Positions 39,827 through 50,000 of a DNA stretch of 64,000 nucleotides are shown here, piece by piece. The first letter of the stretch is position 1. The number at the start of each line of letters is the position of its first letter. Both the position numbers and the translations under genes were made by a program. The notes under the pieces are model-generated. The model saw only the letters and a program-made list of their open reading frames with translations, did no database searches and was not told the origin of the DNA. The stretch spans positions 2,232,001-2,296,000 of the forward strand of contig NZ_CP031010.1 of assembly GCF_003584565.2 (NCBI RefSeq), in the 5' to 3' direction. Origin of the DNA: Alteromonas sp. RKMC-009. Lineage in GTDB: Bacteria; Pseudomonadota; Gammaproteobacteria; Enterobacterales; Alteromonadaceae.

Positions 39827-42223
39827 ATGGGTTACGTAATATCCGCTTCGACTTCTACAGTACCACTCTACGATGAGTATCCGGAGCCGGCACTGGAAGC
39901 TATACACTCTGCTATTTTCTCAGGCGATGCTATCCGTACAACGGTCATTGACCGTGCTATGAACGGTATGAATAAAGCCATAGAGAAGTACTACCAGTAC
40001 GGTAAAACCAGTTATGTGAACGGTGTACCGAAAACCGTCTACACGGGGCGTACTGCCAATGAATCCAGCCTGATTGAATTTCTGACCGGCGTTGAAGGCC
40101 GTCCGATCACGGTAGACCAGTTTAAGTACGGTACACCGACCACAGAACAGTTCATACGGTACTATCTGAATCACAACCATGGATTAAACCTTCTGACAGG
40201 CACTGTGACGAGTTTACCGGCCCAGAGCAGCATTGATATGGATGAGGACTATAATTCCTCACTGGCTGATGCTGAGACGCAAATACGGGAACAAACAGAC
40301 GCACTGAAAGCCGGTATTCCGGTAGACAGGGAAGAATCTATCACCGATATCTATGAGGGTGAGACTGTTACCCGTGTCGATACTTACGTTGTCCTGCAGA
40401 AAGAATCAGTAAAGTGTATCGGCAGTAAAACCCGTTCTGTGAAGTATGTTGACTATGAAGTAACTGGCACGGGCGAAGCCCTGCCAGTGTACACGCTTAA
40501 TATGTCCGGCTATCAGGATGTGAAATGTAATGCCAGCGGTTCCGTCAGTTATCAGGAAACCCGTACACGAAAATACGTCAGGGCAGACGGTACTGAGACC
40601 GGCCATGAAACTACTGTCTTTGATAAGGTGAAGTTGTCTACTGGTTTGCAGACCTACACGTATTCTTACACTTACCCGTACAGTGATGATTACACGTCCG
40701 ACTATCAGGTAGACATGGTGTATACGTACGTGGAATACAGCTTTGAAGCTGAAGGCATTACTGTTACGAAGGCATATATTGATCAGGAAGATATGCTGAC
40801 GCTTCTGATCGGTGACGACAGAGAAAACCCGTTTATTGACCTCAAATACCGTGAAGTGGATATCGCCGTAGAAGGAGGTAACTATCCGGTGGTATTTCTA
40901 CGTCACCAGCAGGAAGATTACTTAACGGAAGCCAGGCAGGAAGAAGTAGAGTTTACACAAGCACAACACATGTTGGACATGTTCGGCATTGATATCCTTG
41001 AACTCAGGGATAACATCAATGAGAACGAAGACGTAAACGACATTGACGAAGCCTACTTCATGCTGGCCATACAGCTGAATAACGATAGCAAAGCCGCTAA
41101 GAGTTATGCTTTTGACTTCTGGCTTGATGCGTATGAGAACTCTCCGGAAACAGGCCGGTTTGATCCGCTAAACGGTACACCAGGGCTTCTGGCTTTCGAC
41201 AGTCATGTCATGGCCGTCACTATCTCTGATGCAGTATTCGACTTACAGGTGATGTATGCCGGCATTGGGTTACGTTATGTTGAAGGTGTTCTGGATGACA
41301 CCGGTGAAGTGTCTCTTGAGTACTCCGAAATTAACGATGTCCCTTACCTGACTTATAAAAAGCAGATTGACGATAACACGTATGCAATTCTGAAAGTCGC
41401 AGATCCGATGCATCGCAACACGGTGTACGGGGATGGTGTTATTGAGACACGACTCAAAGATTACTGGGAAGACGATGAAAACCATAACTTCATTATCCCG
41501 CTACGCAGAGATCTGGTTCAGAAACAGAACCCGCTACAGCAGGAGCAGCTGCACTATGTCGGCCTGATGTTGGTATTCCACGCCTACGATAAACGCAAAA
41601 CCAAATGGTATGAATCCAGTCTGTTTAAAGCCTTCCTGATAGTGGTAGCTATAGTGGTCATTGCGTATACAGGGTATGATATCTATACCAGTACCGCCGC
41701 TGCATTTGCTCAGGGCGGTACGGCAGCAGCTGCAACCTACCTTGCCACAGTCGTCCTGACATCAATTGCCATTAACATCGCTATCAAGTACACCGTGAAA
41801 GTAATCGGACCGGAACTGGCGTTTCTTGTGGCAGTCGTTACAATCGTAGCTGCCATGTACGGCTATATGTCCGAGACATCCTTTCTGGATATCGACCCTA
41901 AGACGCTACTTTCTGTAGGTACGTCAATCGGTAAGGAAAATAACGAACAACTGACAGCGGTACTTCAGTCTGAGATGGAAGCCTTTGAGGAAGAATACGA
42001 CCTCATGAAGGAAGATATCGAGACACTGAAAGAACTGCTCAGTACATCCAACCTCGTTGATCCTTACAGCTTCATTAACCGGCCCCATACCATCAACCTA
42101 AACGAAACCGCTGACCAGTTTCTCCAACGGTCACTTATCTCCAATCCGGGAGTGCTGGCTTACGATCTCATTGATAACTACGTTGCCACGCAAGTTCAAC
42201 TCCCCAAACCACAGTACACATAG
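39827..42223 (+). CDS. N4 gp53-like virion protein with hydrophobic C-terminal region
   Basis: 798 residues. The first 600 are soluble and rich in Y, T and D/E. Residues about 603-690 hold three hydrophobic segments (AFLIVVAIVVIAYTGYDIY, AAATYLATVVLTSIAINIAI, LAFLVAVVTIVAAMYGYM), then a polar C-terminus. A virion protein with membrane helices is a good candidate for an ejected protein that forms a channel in the host envelope, by analogy with podovirus ejection proteins. Its ATG directly follows a terminator. Confidence 0.7.
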   Translation: MGYVISASTSTVPLYDEYPEPALEAIHSAIFSGDAIRTTVIDRAMNGMNKAIEKYYQYGKTSYVNGVPKTVYTGRTANESSLIEFLTGVEGRPITVDQFKYGTPTTEQFIRYYLNHNHGLNLLTGTVTSLPAQSSIDMDEDYNSSLADAETQIREQTDALKAGIPVDREESITDIYEGETVTRVDTYVVLQKESVKCIGSKTRSVKYVDYEVTGTGEALPVYTLNMSGYQDVKCNASGSVSYQETRTRKYVRADGTETGHETTVFDKVKLSTGLQTYTYSYTYPYSDDYTSDYQVDMVYTYVEYSFEAEGITVTKAYIDQEDMLTLLIGDDRENPFIDLKYREVDIAVEGGNYPVVFLRHQQEDYLTEARQEEVEFTQAQHMLDMFGIDILELRDNINENEDVNDIDEAYFMLAIQLNNDSKAAKSYAFDFWLDAYENSPETGRFDPLNGTPGLLAFDSHVMAVTISDAVFDLQVMYAGIGLRYVEGVLDDTGEVSLEYSEINDVPYLTYKKQIDDNTYAILKVADPMHRNTVYGDGVIETRLKDYWEDDENHNFIIPLRRDLVQKQNPLQQEQLHYVGLMLVFHAYDKRKTKWYESSLFKAFLIVVAIVVIAYTGYDIYTSTAAAFAQGGTAAAATYLATVVLTSIAINIAIKYTVKVIGPELAFLVAVVTIVAAMYGYMSETSFLDIDPKTLLSVGTSIGKENNEQLTAVLQSEMEAFEEEYDLMKEDIETLKELLSTSNLVDPYSFINRPHTINLNETADQFLQRSLISNPGVLAYDLIDNYVATQVQLPKPQYT

Positions 42224-42232
42224 GTAAATACC

Positions 42233-42646
42233 ATGTTCTCACTCAACGCTTTACCCGCCGCAGCAGTTCCCGCCGCCAACGTAGGCATTAACTTTAATCA
42301 GAACCAGTGGGATCCCTCTTTCTGGGACAACATGCTGGGGTACACCGATAAAACAACCGGCATCGACCATAACGGATGGGGTATGCCGGCACTACAAGGA
42401 TTAGGCAGCCTGGCTCAGACGTATCTGGGTTTCCAGCAACTGGGGCAGGCAAAGGACCAGTTCAATTTCCAGAAGGACTTCGCCATCCAGAACTATAACC
42501 AGCAAGCCACCACACTGAATGCACAGCTGGAAGACCGCCAACGTGCACGATTAGGTGATGATGCCGCCACAGGTAACCAGTACTACCGTTCAGTCGGTGA
42601 TTACATGAATACCTGGGGCGCAAAGGAGTACGGCAATAATGGCTAA
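42233..42646 (+). CDS. N4 gp52-like virion protein (137 aa)
   Basis: Small protein between gp53-like and gp51-like genes. MFSLNALPAAAVPAANVGINFNQNQWDP and a Gln-rich helix (LGSLAQTYLGFQQLGQAKDQFNFQKDFAIQNYNQQATTL). Probably an internal protein ejected with vRNAP. Overlaps the next gene by 8 bp. Confidence 0.7.
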   Translation: MFSLNALPAAAVPAANVGINFNQNQWDPSFWDNMLGYTDKTTGIDHNGWGMPALQGLGSLAQTYLGFQQLGQAKDQFNFQKDFAIQNYNQQATTLNAQLEDRQRARLGDDAATGNQYYRSVGDYMNTWGAKEYGNNG

Positions 42647-43955
42647 TCCTATTACATGGCGTAACGTGGCCGCACCTAACTTCGGTACTGCAAACTTGCA
42701 GTACAATCAGGGCGGCAACATGATCACCGATGGTCTGGACCGACTTGCCGGTGTCGTACAAGGCATTGGCCAGAGCCGTCAGAACGAAGCCGCACAGATG
42801 AAGGACTACCAGACACAGCAGTTCATGAACCGCATCATGGGACAGAACTCACTGGACGGCTTCAATAACTTCAATCAGCAAATCCAGAATGACCTTGCAC
42901 CGTTAGGTGCAGGGCAGGTCGATACGCAGAAAGTACTTCAGGCGCTGGGTCAACGTAAGAACACGCTGCAGGACAACTGGACAACAGATACCGCATTCAA
43001 TAATGCACAGGCTACTGAAGCTGAGCGTCCGTACATTCAGGCGTTCAACGACCTGTTAGGCCGCAGAGACTTCGCCGGTGCACAGTCTTACCTTGATGCG
43101 AATAAAGGGAATATCCGTGATACTGGTTCTCTCCTGCAGACACTGAATACACAGCAACGCAGTTACAATGAACAGCAGAAACAGGATAACCTTGACTGGC
43201 AAAGGGATAACGTAGGTGACCTCACCCGTAATATCCTTAAACAGGTAGATAATCCGGACAGGGTAGAGACCATACTCAAAACTGAGTTATCCCGTAACGG
43301 TATCACCGGTGACCGGCTTTCCACTGCACTTAAAAACGCTATCCCTGAATGGGAACGTATCCACACGCTTAACCGGCCGGCGCGTGAGCGACTGGACGGG
43401 GTTGCACAGTACAACCAGCAGGCACTGGATAACTTCGACAGAGAAACGCAATTGGGCGTTGCCGGATTCGGTAACATTGCAGCAGATGATGCAACGCAGT
43501 GGCAATCTACCGGTAACTCTACCTCTTCGGTTATCTCCGATATCATGGATAACGTTACTAAAACCAGCAGCTGGTACACTGACGATCTGGATCGTTCGGA
43601 TGTTAAGAACGCACTGACAGAAGCGAAGTCAGCCATTATCCGCGATAATCCCGAGATTAAAGAGTTCCTGACCGGCCCTGAAGCAGATAACTTCTTAGGT
43701 ATCGCCCTGAAACGTGCTTATGATGTGACAGGCAATGACACAGGCAGAGTTCTCATTGATAAAGATTCTGATGTACTGAAAGAAGCCATCGTTGATCAGA
43801 TTAAGAACGGTGGTGAACTGTTACTGGCTTTACAGAAGCAGGGCACATACCGTGCAACTCGACTCAAAGATCGTAAACGGTTAGAATCGGAATCCGGTAA
43901 CGCACTTAAAATTCTTGAGAGTGCGCTCAGGAAAGCACAGGAAGATCGCCTGTAA
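42639..43955 (+). CDS. N4 gp51-like virion protein (438 aa)
   Basis: Helical and Gln/Asn-rich (NQGGNMITDGLDRLAGVVQGIGQSRQNEAAQM...). Synteny with N4 gp51, next to the vRNAP gene. Likely internal and ejected. A terminator follows. Confidence 0.72.
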   Translation: MANPITWRNVAAPNFGTANLQYNQGGNMITDGLDRLAGVVQGIGQSRQNEAAQMKDYQTQQFMNRIMGQNSLDGFNNFNQQIQNDLAPLGAGQVDTQKVLQALGQRKNTLQDNWTTDTAFNNAQATEAERPYIQAFNDLLGRRDFAGAQSYLDANKGNIRDTGSLLQTLNTQQRSYNEQQKQDNLDWQRDNVGDLTRNILKQVDNPDRVETILKTELSRNGITGDRLSTALKNAIPEWERIHTLNRPARERLDGVAQYNQQALDNFDRETQLGVAGFGNIAADDATQWQSTGNSTSSVISDIMDNVTKTSSWYTDDLDRSDVKNALTEAKSAIIRDNPEIKEFLTGPEADNFLGIALKRAYDVTGNDTGRVLIDKDSDVLKEAIVDQIKNGGELLLALQKQGTYRATRLKDRKRLESESGNALKILESALRKAQEDRL

Positions 43956-43963
43956 TACCTCCC

Positions 43964-43988
43964 AAGGGACAGCCACTGTCCCTTTTTG
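43964..43988 (+). terminator. Rho-independent terminator before vRNAP gene
   Basis: AGGGACAG-CCA-CTGTCCCT followed by TTTTGTTT. The vRNAP gene therefore needs readthrough or a promoter in 43989-44023. Confidence 0.9.
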
Positions 43989-43989
43989 T

Positions 43990-44010
43990 TTCCCCTCCCT
44001 CCATACTCCC
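43990..44010 (+). promoter_or_regulatory. Pyrimidine-rich late leader before vRNAP
   Basis: TTCCCCTCCCTCCATACTCCC, 14-34 bp before ATG 44024, of the same type as at 14951, 26836 and 32780. Confidence 0.4.
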
Positions 44011-44023
44011 ACAGAGCCAAAAT

Positions 44024-47000
44024 ATGTCTAATCCGTTAGGAAGTAATTTATCTGCACAGAAAGCCCAGCGTGTGCAGCAGAAGGTGGATAGCCTCACCAG
44101 CCTTGACAGGCTGATTCAGGAATCACAACGTAAAGAAACAGCCCTCACTGACTGGGTTATGGGTAACCGTGCCGACACTGAGCGCAGAGCCCAGATAGAC
44201 GGTAGAGCATGGGCAGGACAGACCGAACTGGGTACATTGTCCGGCCAGGCAAAGCAGTTAGCCAACCGTGTGTTATCCGGCGGTGCTAACATCCTCGGTG
44301 ACTGGGCATCAGCCCCTGGCAACGCAGAAGCGAACCAGTACTTATCATTACTGGATGACGCTACACGTCAGGCACTGGCTTTAGAATTAAACAATAAAGC
44401 CCTGTCACCGGAGCAGCAACAGTTGCTGAATACACCGGTCAATGACAGCCGGTATAACCAGGGTGGCTACTCTTACAACGGTAACGTTAACCGGCCGATG
44501 GGTAACACTGGCCAGACTCCCCGCCAAATCTTTGCTAAGTATCAGGAAGCACTGAAAGGTGCTGGTGAAAACGCTGATTACTTTACAAAAGACACCTGGA
44601 TTGAAGATGCCTATAACCCGCTGAACCGTGAAGCACAGTCCAAGCAGTTCGGTTACGCATGGGAAGACTCAGGTATCGAAGAAGCCAAAGGTGCTTCTGA
44701 GACTGCCGGCGCACTTGCCGATCTGACTGTGGAAGGCCTTAAAGCCTTACTGTCCAATCCCGCATCTACTTTTGAATATGCTGCCGAAAGCGCACCAAGT
44801 GCATTCGCTACAGCTGTCCCTGGCTTAGGTCAGGCCAACAGTGCGGCATACGCATTGAATACCCAAGCTGAGAACCTGCGTAAGGCTGACAAAGAGAACA
44901 AGGTTGTCAGTACCGATAAGCAAGCGGAACTCGCCGCAGAAGCTGCTCTGGGCGGCATTCTGGACTTTGCAGGTGATTCTGCAACACGTGCTATTTCAGG
45001 TATCAAAAAGCTGGGGAAAACGGATGTCACGAAAGCGACTACAGAAGCAACGAAAGAGGTTGCAAAGGAATCAGTGGCATCAGCAAAAGAAGTCCTGACT
45101 AAAGCTGCTAAGGGTACAGGCGGTATGGCCACTGAAGGCGTTACAGAAGCTGTACAGACTGCCATTGAAAATGATGCACTCGGTGAAGACTTCGACCTTA
45201 AAGAAGATGGCCGTGATATCTACGAGGCAGGCATGATCGGGGTAGGTGCATCTGGTGCTACCGCTGCCGCAGTCAGAACCCCTCAAGCTGTAGCGACATC
45301 CACTAATGCAGTAAATACAGTATCGAGTGCTGCTGCCGCTAAAGTTGGTAATTTGAACGAAGCGCGTAAGCAACGTACTGAAGAAGCTCAGAAAGTAGCC
45401 GATGAGCAGGTTAGGGCTGAAATAGACTCAGGTAACTATACTACTTTAGTTGAAAATTCTCTGTCAGATGGAGAAAACACAGAAAAAGTTTCAATTGACG
45501 ATGGAATACGTAATATCCGCGCCCGTCATGAAGCCGCTCTGACCTCCGATGCTACCCAAGAACAGAAAGAAGCATTAGGTGATGAAGCACTTATTGAGGC
45601 TACCCAGCTGCAATCAGCAATCGCTGAGAAACTGGAAAGTCTGGAAACTGAAATCACTAATACCTCTGACCCCAAAGTAAGAGCATCATTAGAGAAACAA
45701 GCCGATAAACTGGTTGATCAGGAAAACCGTGTCACTGATGCCGTGAACAACATGTTTGCGCGTCAGGAGACTATTTCCAATACCGCACAGGCTGTGGATT
45801 CAGTAGTTAACGCTGAGCAACGTGACGATAAGTTTGAAGTGGATGCACAACGGATTTTCAAATCTGAAATGTATTCGCCGGAAAGTATCACTTTAGAAGA
45901 TGTAGAGTCACTTTTGCAATCAAGACACTGGACCCCTGAAGAACGTACCCGCTTACAGAATGCTGCCGCAGTAAAAGAAGCTGCACTGGCTGCTACTGAG
46001 CAGAGAACTTCCTCAACCGTAGACGGCGTAAATAATGACCTTGTTAAAGGCCGTGCTGCCGGTACGTATGATAAAGCTGATCGCGGTGCGACCAGTGCAC
46101 TGCAGTACCAGGCTGAGATTACCCAGTTGATTGATGCAGGTGACACAAACACTGCACGTCAGAAATTGCGCCGTCTGGAAGCACTTGCCAACAGTCAGAC
46201 ACGTAAAGCAGATGACTTTGAACGTGCCTTTGCTCCATGGTCCCGTGGTGGTATTCCGGATATCACTGATGAAGATCAACGGGCTATCGACTATGTAGCA
46301 GCTAACTACAAGATGCGTGGCTCCCGTAAAGACGGTTCACGTAGCTATCAAATTTATGAACGCTCCGGCCGCATGGTTAAATCTGTCCGTGCTGAAGCCA
46401 ATCTGCTTAACGCTGTGGTTAATAACATCAATGGCCTGATGCCGGCAGAAGAACAGGTATCTGCGCCGGTAACTGAATCTGTCGCTACGCCTACGGCTGC
46501 GCCAGAAGCACCTGTAACGGAAGTAGCAGAAACTACTGCACAACCTGAAGTAACAGCAGCAACTACAGCGGCCAGTACAGAGAACACACCGGCAGACGCA
46601 ATACCGGATACCATTACACCCGAAGAACAGGAGTCGCAGAGCGTCAGCGTTAGCGACGACACCAGTACAGAAGATACCACTGTAGAGTCAGTTGGCTTAA
46701 CAGATGAAGAACTACCTGCACAGGATGAACCTGAACTGAGCGACACTGAAAAACAACTCAGTGAAATGCGTCTTAATGAGAACCGTCTTGACGCTACTAT
46801 CCGTGAAGCCAAACGTAAGCTGAATAACAAGGCATTAATCCGCTCAGAAGCCATGGATAACCTTGGCTTTTTAGGTGAGCCCAATACGCCTATAGAAAAG
46901 CAGGCAGTGAAGCGGGAAACCCGCCGTATAACTCAGGAACTACTGGACACCATTGCCACAGCTAAAAGTGATATCAGTGATTCTGCATCTGCCCGTAAAT

Positions 47001-50000
47001 ATCTTGAGGGCAGGGAAGAAGGCTATCACGCAGCTGACAGGCTACTGGCCGGTAACAAGACCCTGAATAAGTTCTTCAAGAAGTCTGACCGTGTACGTAG
47101 CATCATTGCTGAAGTCCCTCATGTAATTCAGAGACTACGCGAACTGCCGTCACTACTGCTGACTGACAGTGATTCTGTTTCTGGCTTAACGACTCAGCAA
47201 AAGAATGCCGTTGAGCATTTCACCGCATTTGCACCAGGGTTCGCTAAGATCATCAACCAGATGGCTAAGCCAACGGATCCAAGCTACGACACACAGAACC
47301 TGCATAACACGTTACTGGAAAACGGGAAGTACCCTGAGTCTGTAACGGCTGCAATGTCCATGGCTGCTTACAACTGGGTAGCTACATCCTCAATGGATGC
47401 GCTATTCAATAAGAAAGCTACTGTCGGCCAAATGTTCGGTGTGAAAGAAGAGAAGGTAAATCACGACCTGCATCAGTTAATGATGACCCGTGGCTTACCG
47501 GAAGATTGGATCACCCGTCAGCTGGGCCGTGACATCATTAAGATGCTTGGCTTATCCCTGAATGATGAAAATGGTTCTACCGTTCACCTGTCCCGACTTG
47601 AGTTCCAACTGGGTCAGGTTACGTTAAGTGCCATGCTTAACGCACAGCTGGTTGAAGGCGTACAGACTTCCTGGGCAGATATTAAAGGTGCTGCCAGTAA
47701 GAAGGTAAACGCTGAGATTAAGAAGTCAGGACGTTACACAGGAACGGATAAATCACCTGCTCTGTACAACACGTTCCTTCCTAAATATAACCCTGATGCG
47801 CCACTGTTCAGTGATGAGCAGTTAGACGGACGTGCCCGTGATATTTACGAAGTAAATAAAGACACTGGCCGCATTCTTAGCGAAGCCCTGTCTATCGGTA
47901 ATCCTACCCGTATGCCTTCATTCAAGCCGATTACGAAATTACCGGCACACATGAAGCGTACGATTAAAAAGCTGCCGCAGAAGATGCAGGATGCCATCCT
48001 GAAAGCACAGCAGACACCGATGGGTATTTCCTCTGACACCGATACGCTGGTTAATCTGTTAGGTGATGCGGAACAGAAACTGGTATTCAACTTCCACACT
48101 GAAGAAGAAATGCGCCTTGCTCCTAAGCGTAAGCGTAAAGCCATGGAAGCAGTGAACGCAGGCTTACAACGTGAACTGGATAACTACAATGAGTTCCGTG
48201 AGGCTATGGAACTGTCCAAAGGCGGCTTAGGTAAACCATTCTACCTGCCTATGGAATCATGGAAGTATGGTCGTCTGGGTTACAGCAGCAGCGTGAACCC
48301 GCAGACAAGTAAAATTCACCGCGGCTTAATTGGCGTCAAAGCGTGGAAGCGCGATATAAAACTGGATAATGAGCAAGCGGTCAACCTGTTTAAGTTAGGC
48401 GTGGCTCAGGGATTCGGGATTGATATCGACAAGATGCAGATTGAAAGCAGCCTGGGTCAATTTGGTACACTGGTCACTGAAGACACCCGTATTCAGGAAG
48501 CTGCTGAAGCAGCGGTTGCACTGGTAGAAGGTGGCGTTGACCCACTCAGTGCAGAAGGCCAGATTGCCCGTGCACTGGTTACTGACGTAGTACGTCAATA
48601 CAAAGAAGGTACGCACACGTTACGGGCCTTGATGAACTATGGCCGTTACCTACAAGCCCTTGATGATCCGGATGAGAAGTCATTCTCTACTGACCTGTGG
48701 GTTGAACTGGACGGTGTAACCAACGGTGTCGCAATCGGTACTATGCTTTATGGTAACGGGACTGCCGACAACATGAAGGAAATGCTCAAGAAAGGTGGAT
48801 TCTTCTTTGATGGGCAACGTTCACTGGGTAATGCTATCGAAGGTGGCCAACGTGACTTCTATCAGACACTGACTGACCGCTGGAACCAGTTACTTCAGGA
48901 AGACCTGAGCAGCTACCCCGCAGAGCATCCTATCCATGCTGTAATGAAAACCATCATGGACACGGTAACCAAGAACGGTACTGACATTCCCCGTGCACTG
49001 GGTAAAGAGCCGCTTATGCAGCGTGTTTACGGTGCGGGTGATGACACTATTGAAGCTATCCTGGGTCAGGAGTTCCTTGATAAGTTTGATGACCGCATTG
49101 AAAAGGCCATTGTTGATAACGACCCGCAGGGCAGCTTAACAGCACTGCAGGCACTTAATCGTGAATTACAGAGACTCACTAACTCCAAAGAAAACTTCAT
49201 TCCGGTTACTAAAGGCATGTCAGTAAAAGACATGCGTGATCTGGAGATGCCTAACTATCAGCAGAACATGATAGCCGATGCTGTTATCCGCAACATGGCT
49301 GCACCGCTGGCCGGTGCCATTGACGAACAGTTCAATGACTTCAAAGAAAACCGCCAGAACTACGTGGACGGTATGCAGCAGTTGAATGCTACCTTTGCGG
49401 ATCTGACAGACATGCTGATGGAAGACGCAAGACAGGCGTTAATTAAGGCCGGTAAGTTAGAAAAGAATCAGCCACTGCCGCGCAAGGTCTTCAATGACCT
49501 GATGAGTAAGTTCCACACCATCATGCCTAACGTGCAGTATGCTTATTCTCAGAATGCTGAAGAACAGACACAGGTTGCTGAAATCGGTGAAACCATTGAC
49601 CAGAAGCAGAATGCCAGTACTTCCTTCGCCAAAAACATCCCTCTGAAACTCAAAGGTGCATGGCGTAAAGGTCTGTCTGCTAAAGCCAGACGGGATACAG
49701 TGACCCGTGAAATCGGCGTAGGTTCCGGTGTACAGAACATCCATGCGTTTGATGCTGCTATGGCCGCACACCTGCTTACTGAAGTCGGTGCATTTAACGT
49801 ACACGATGGTTTCCCTGTCAGTGTACTGGATGCTGTAAAAGCAGGGCAGAGCCTTAACAGCGAAATGGCAGCACAGATTGGTAAGCTGAATCCGTATCAG
49901 CACTTACTGGATCAGATGCTGGCTATGGAGGAAGCTATTGAATCACTGGTTCAGGCCGGACGTATCTCTAAATCCAAACAAGGTAAGCTGGTTGCCACCC

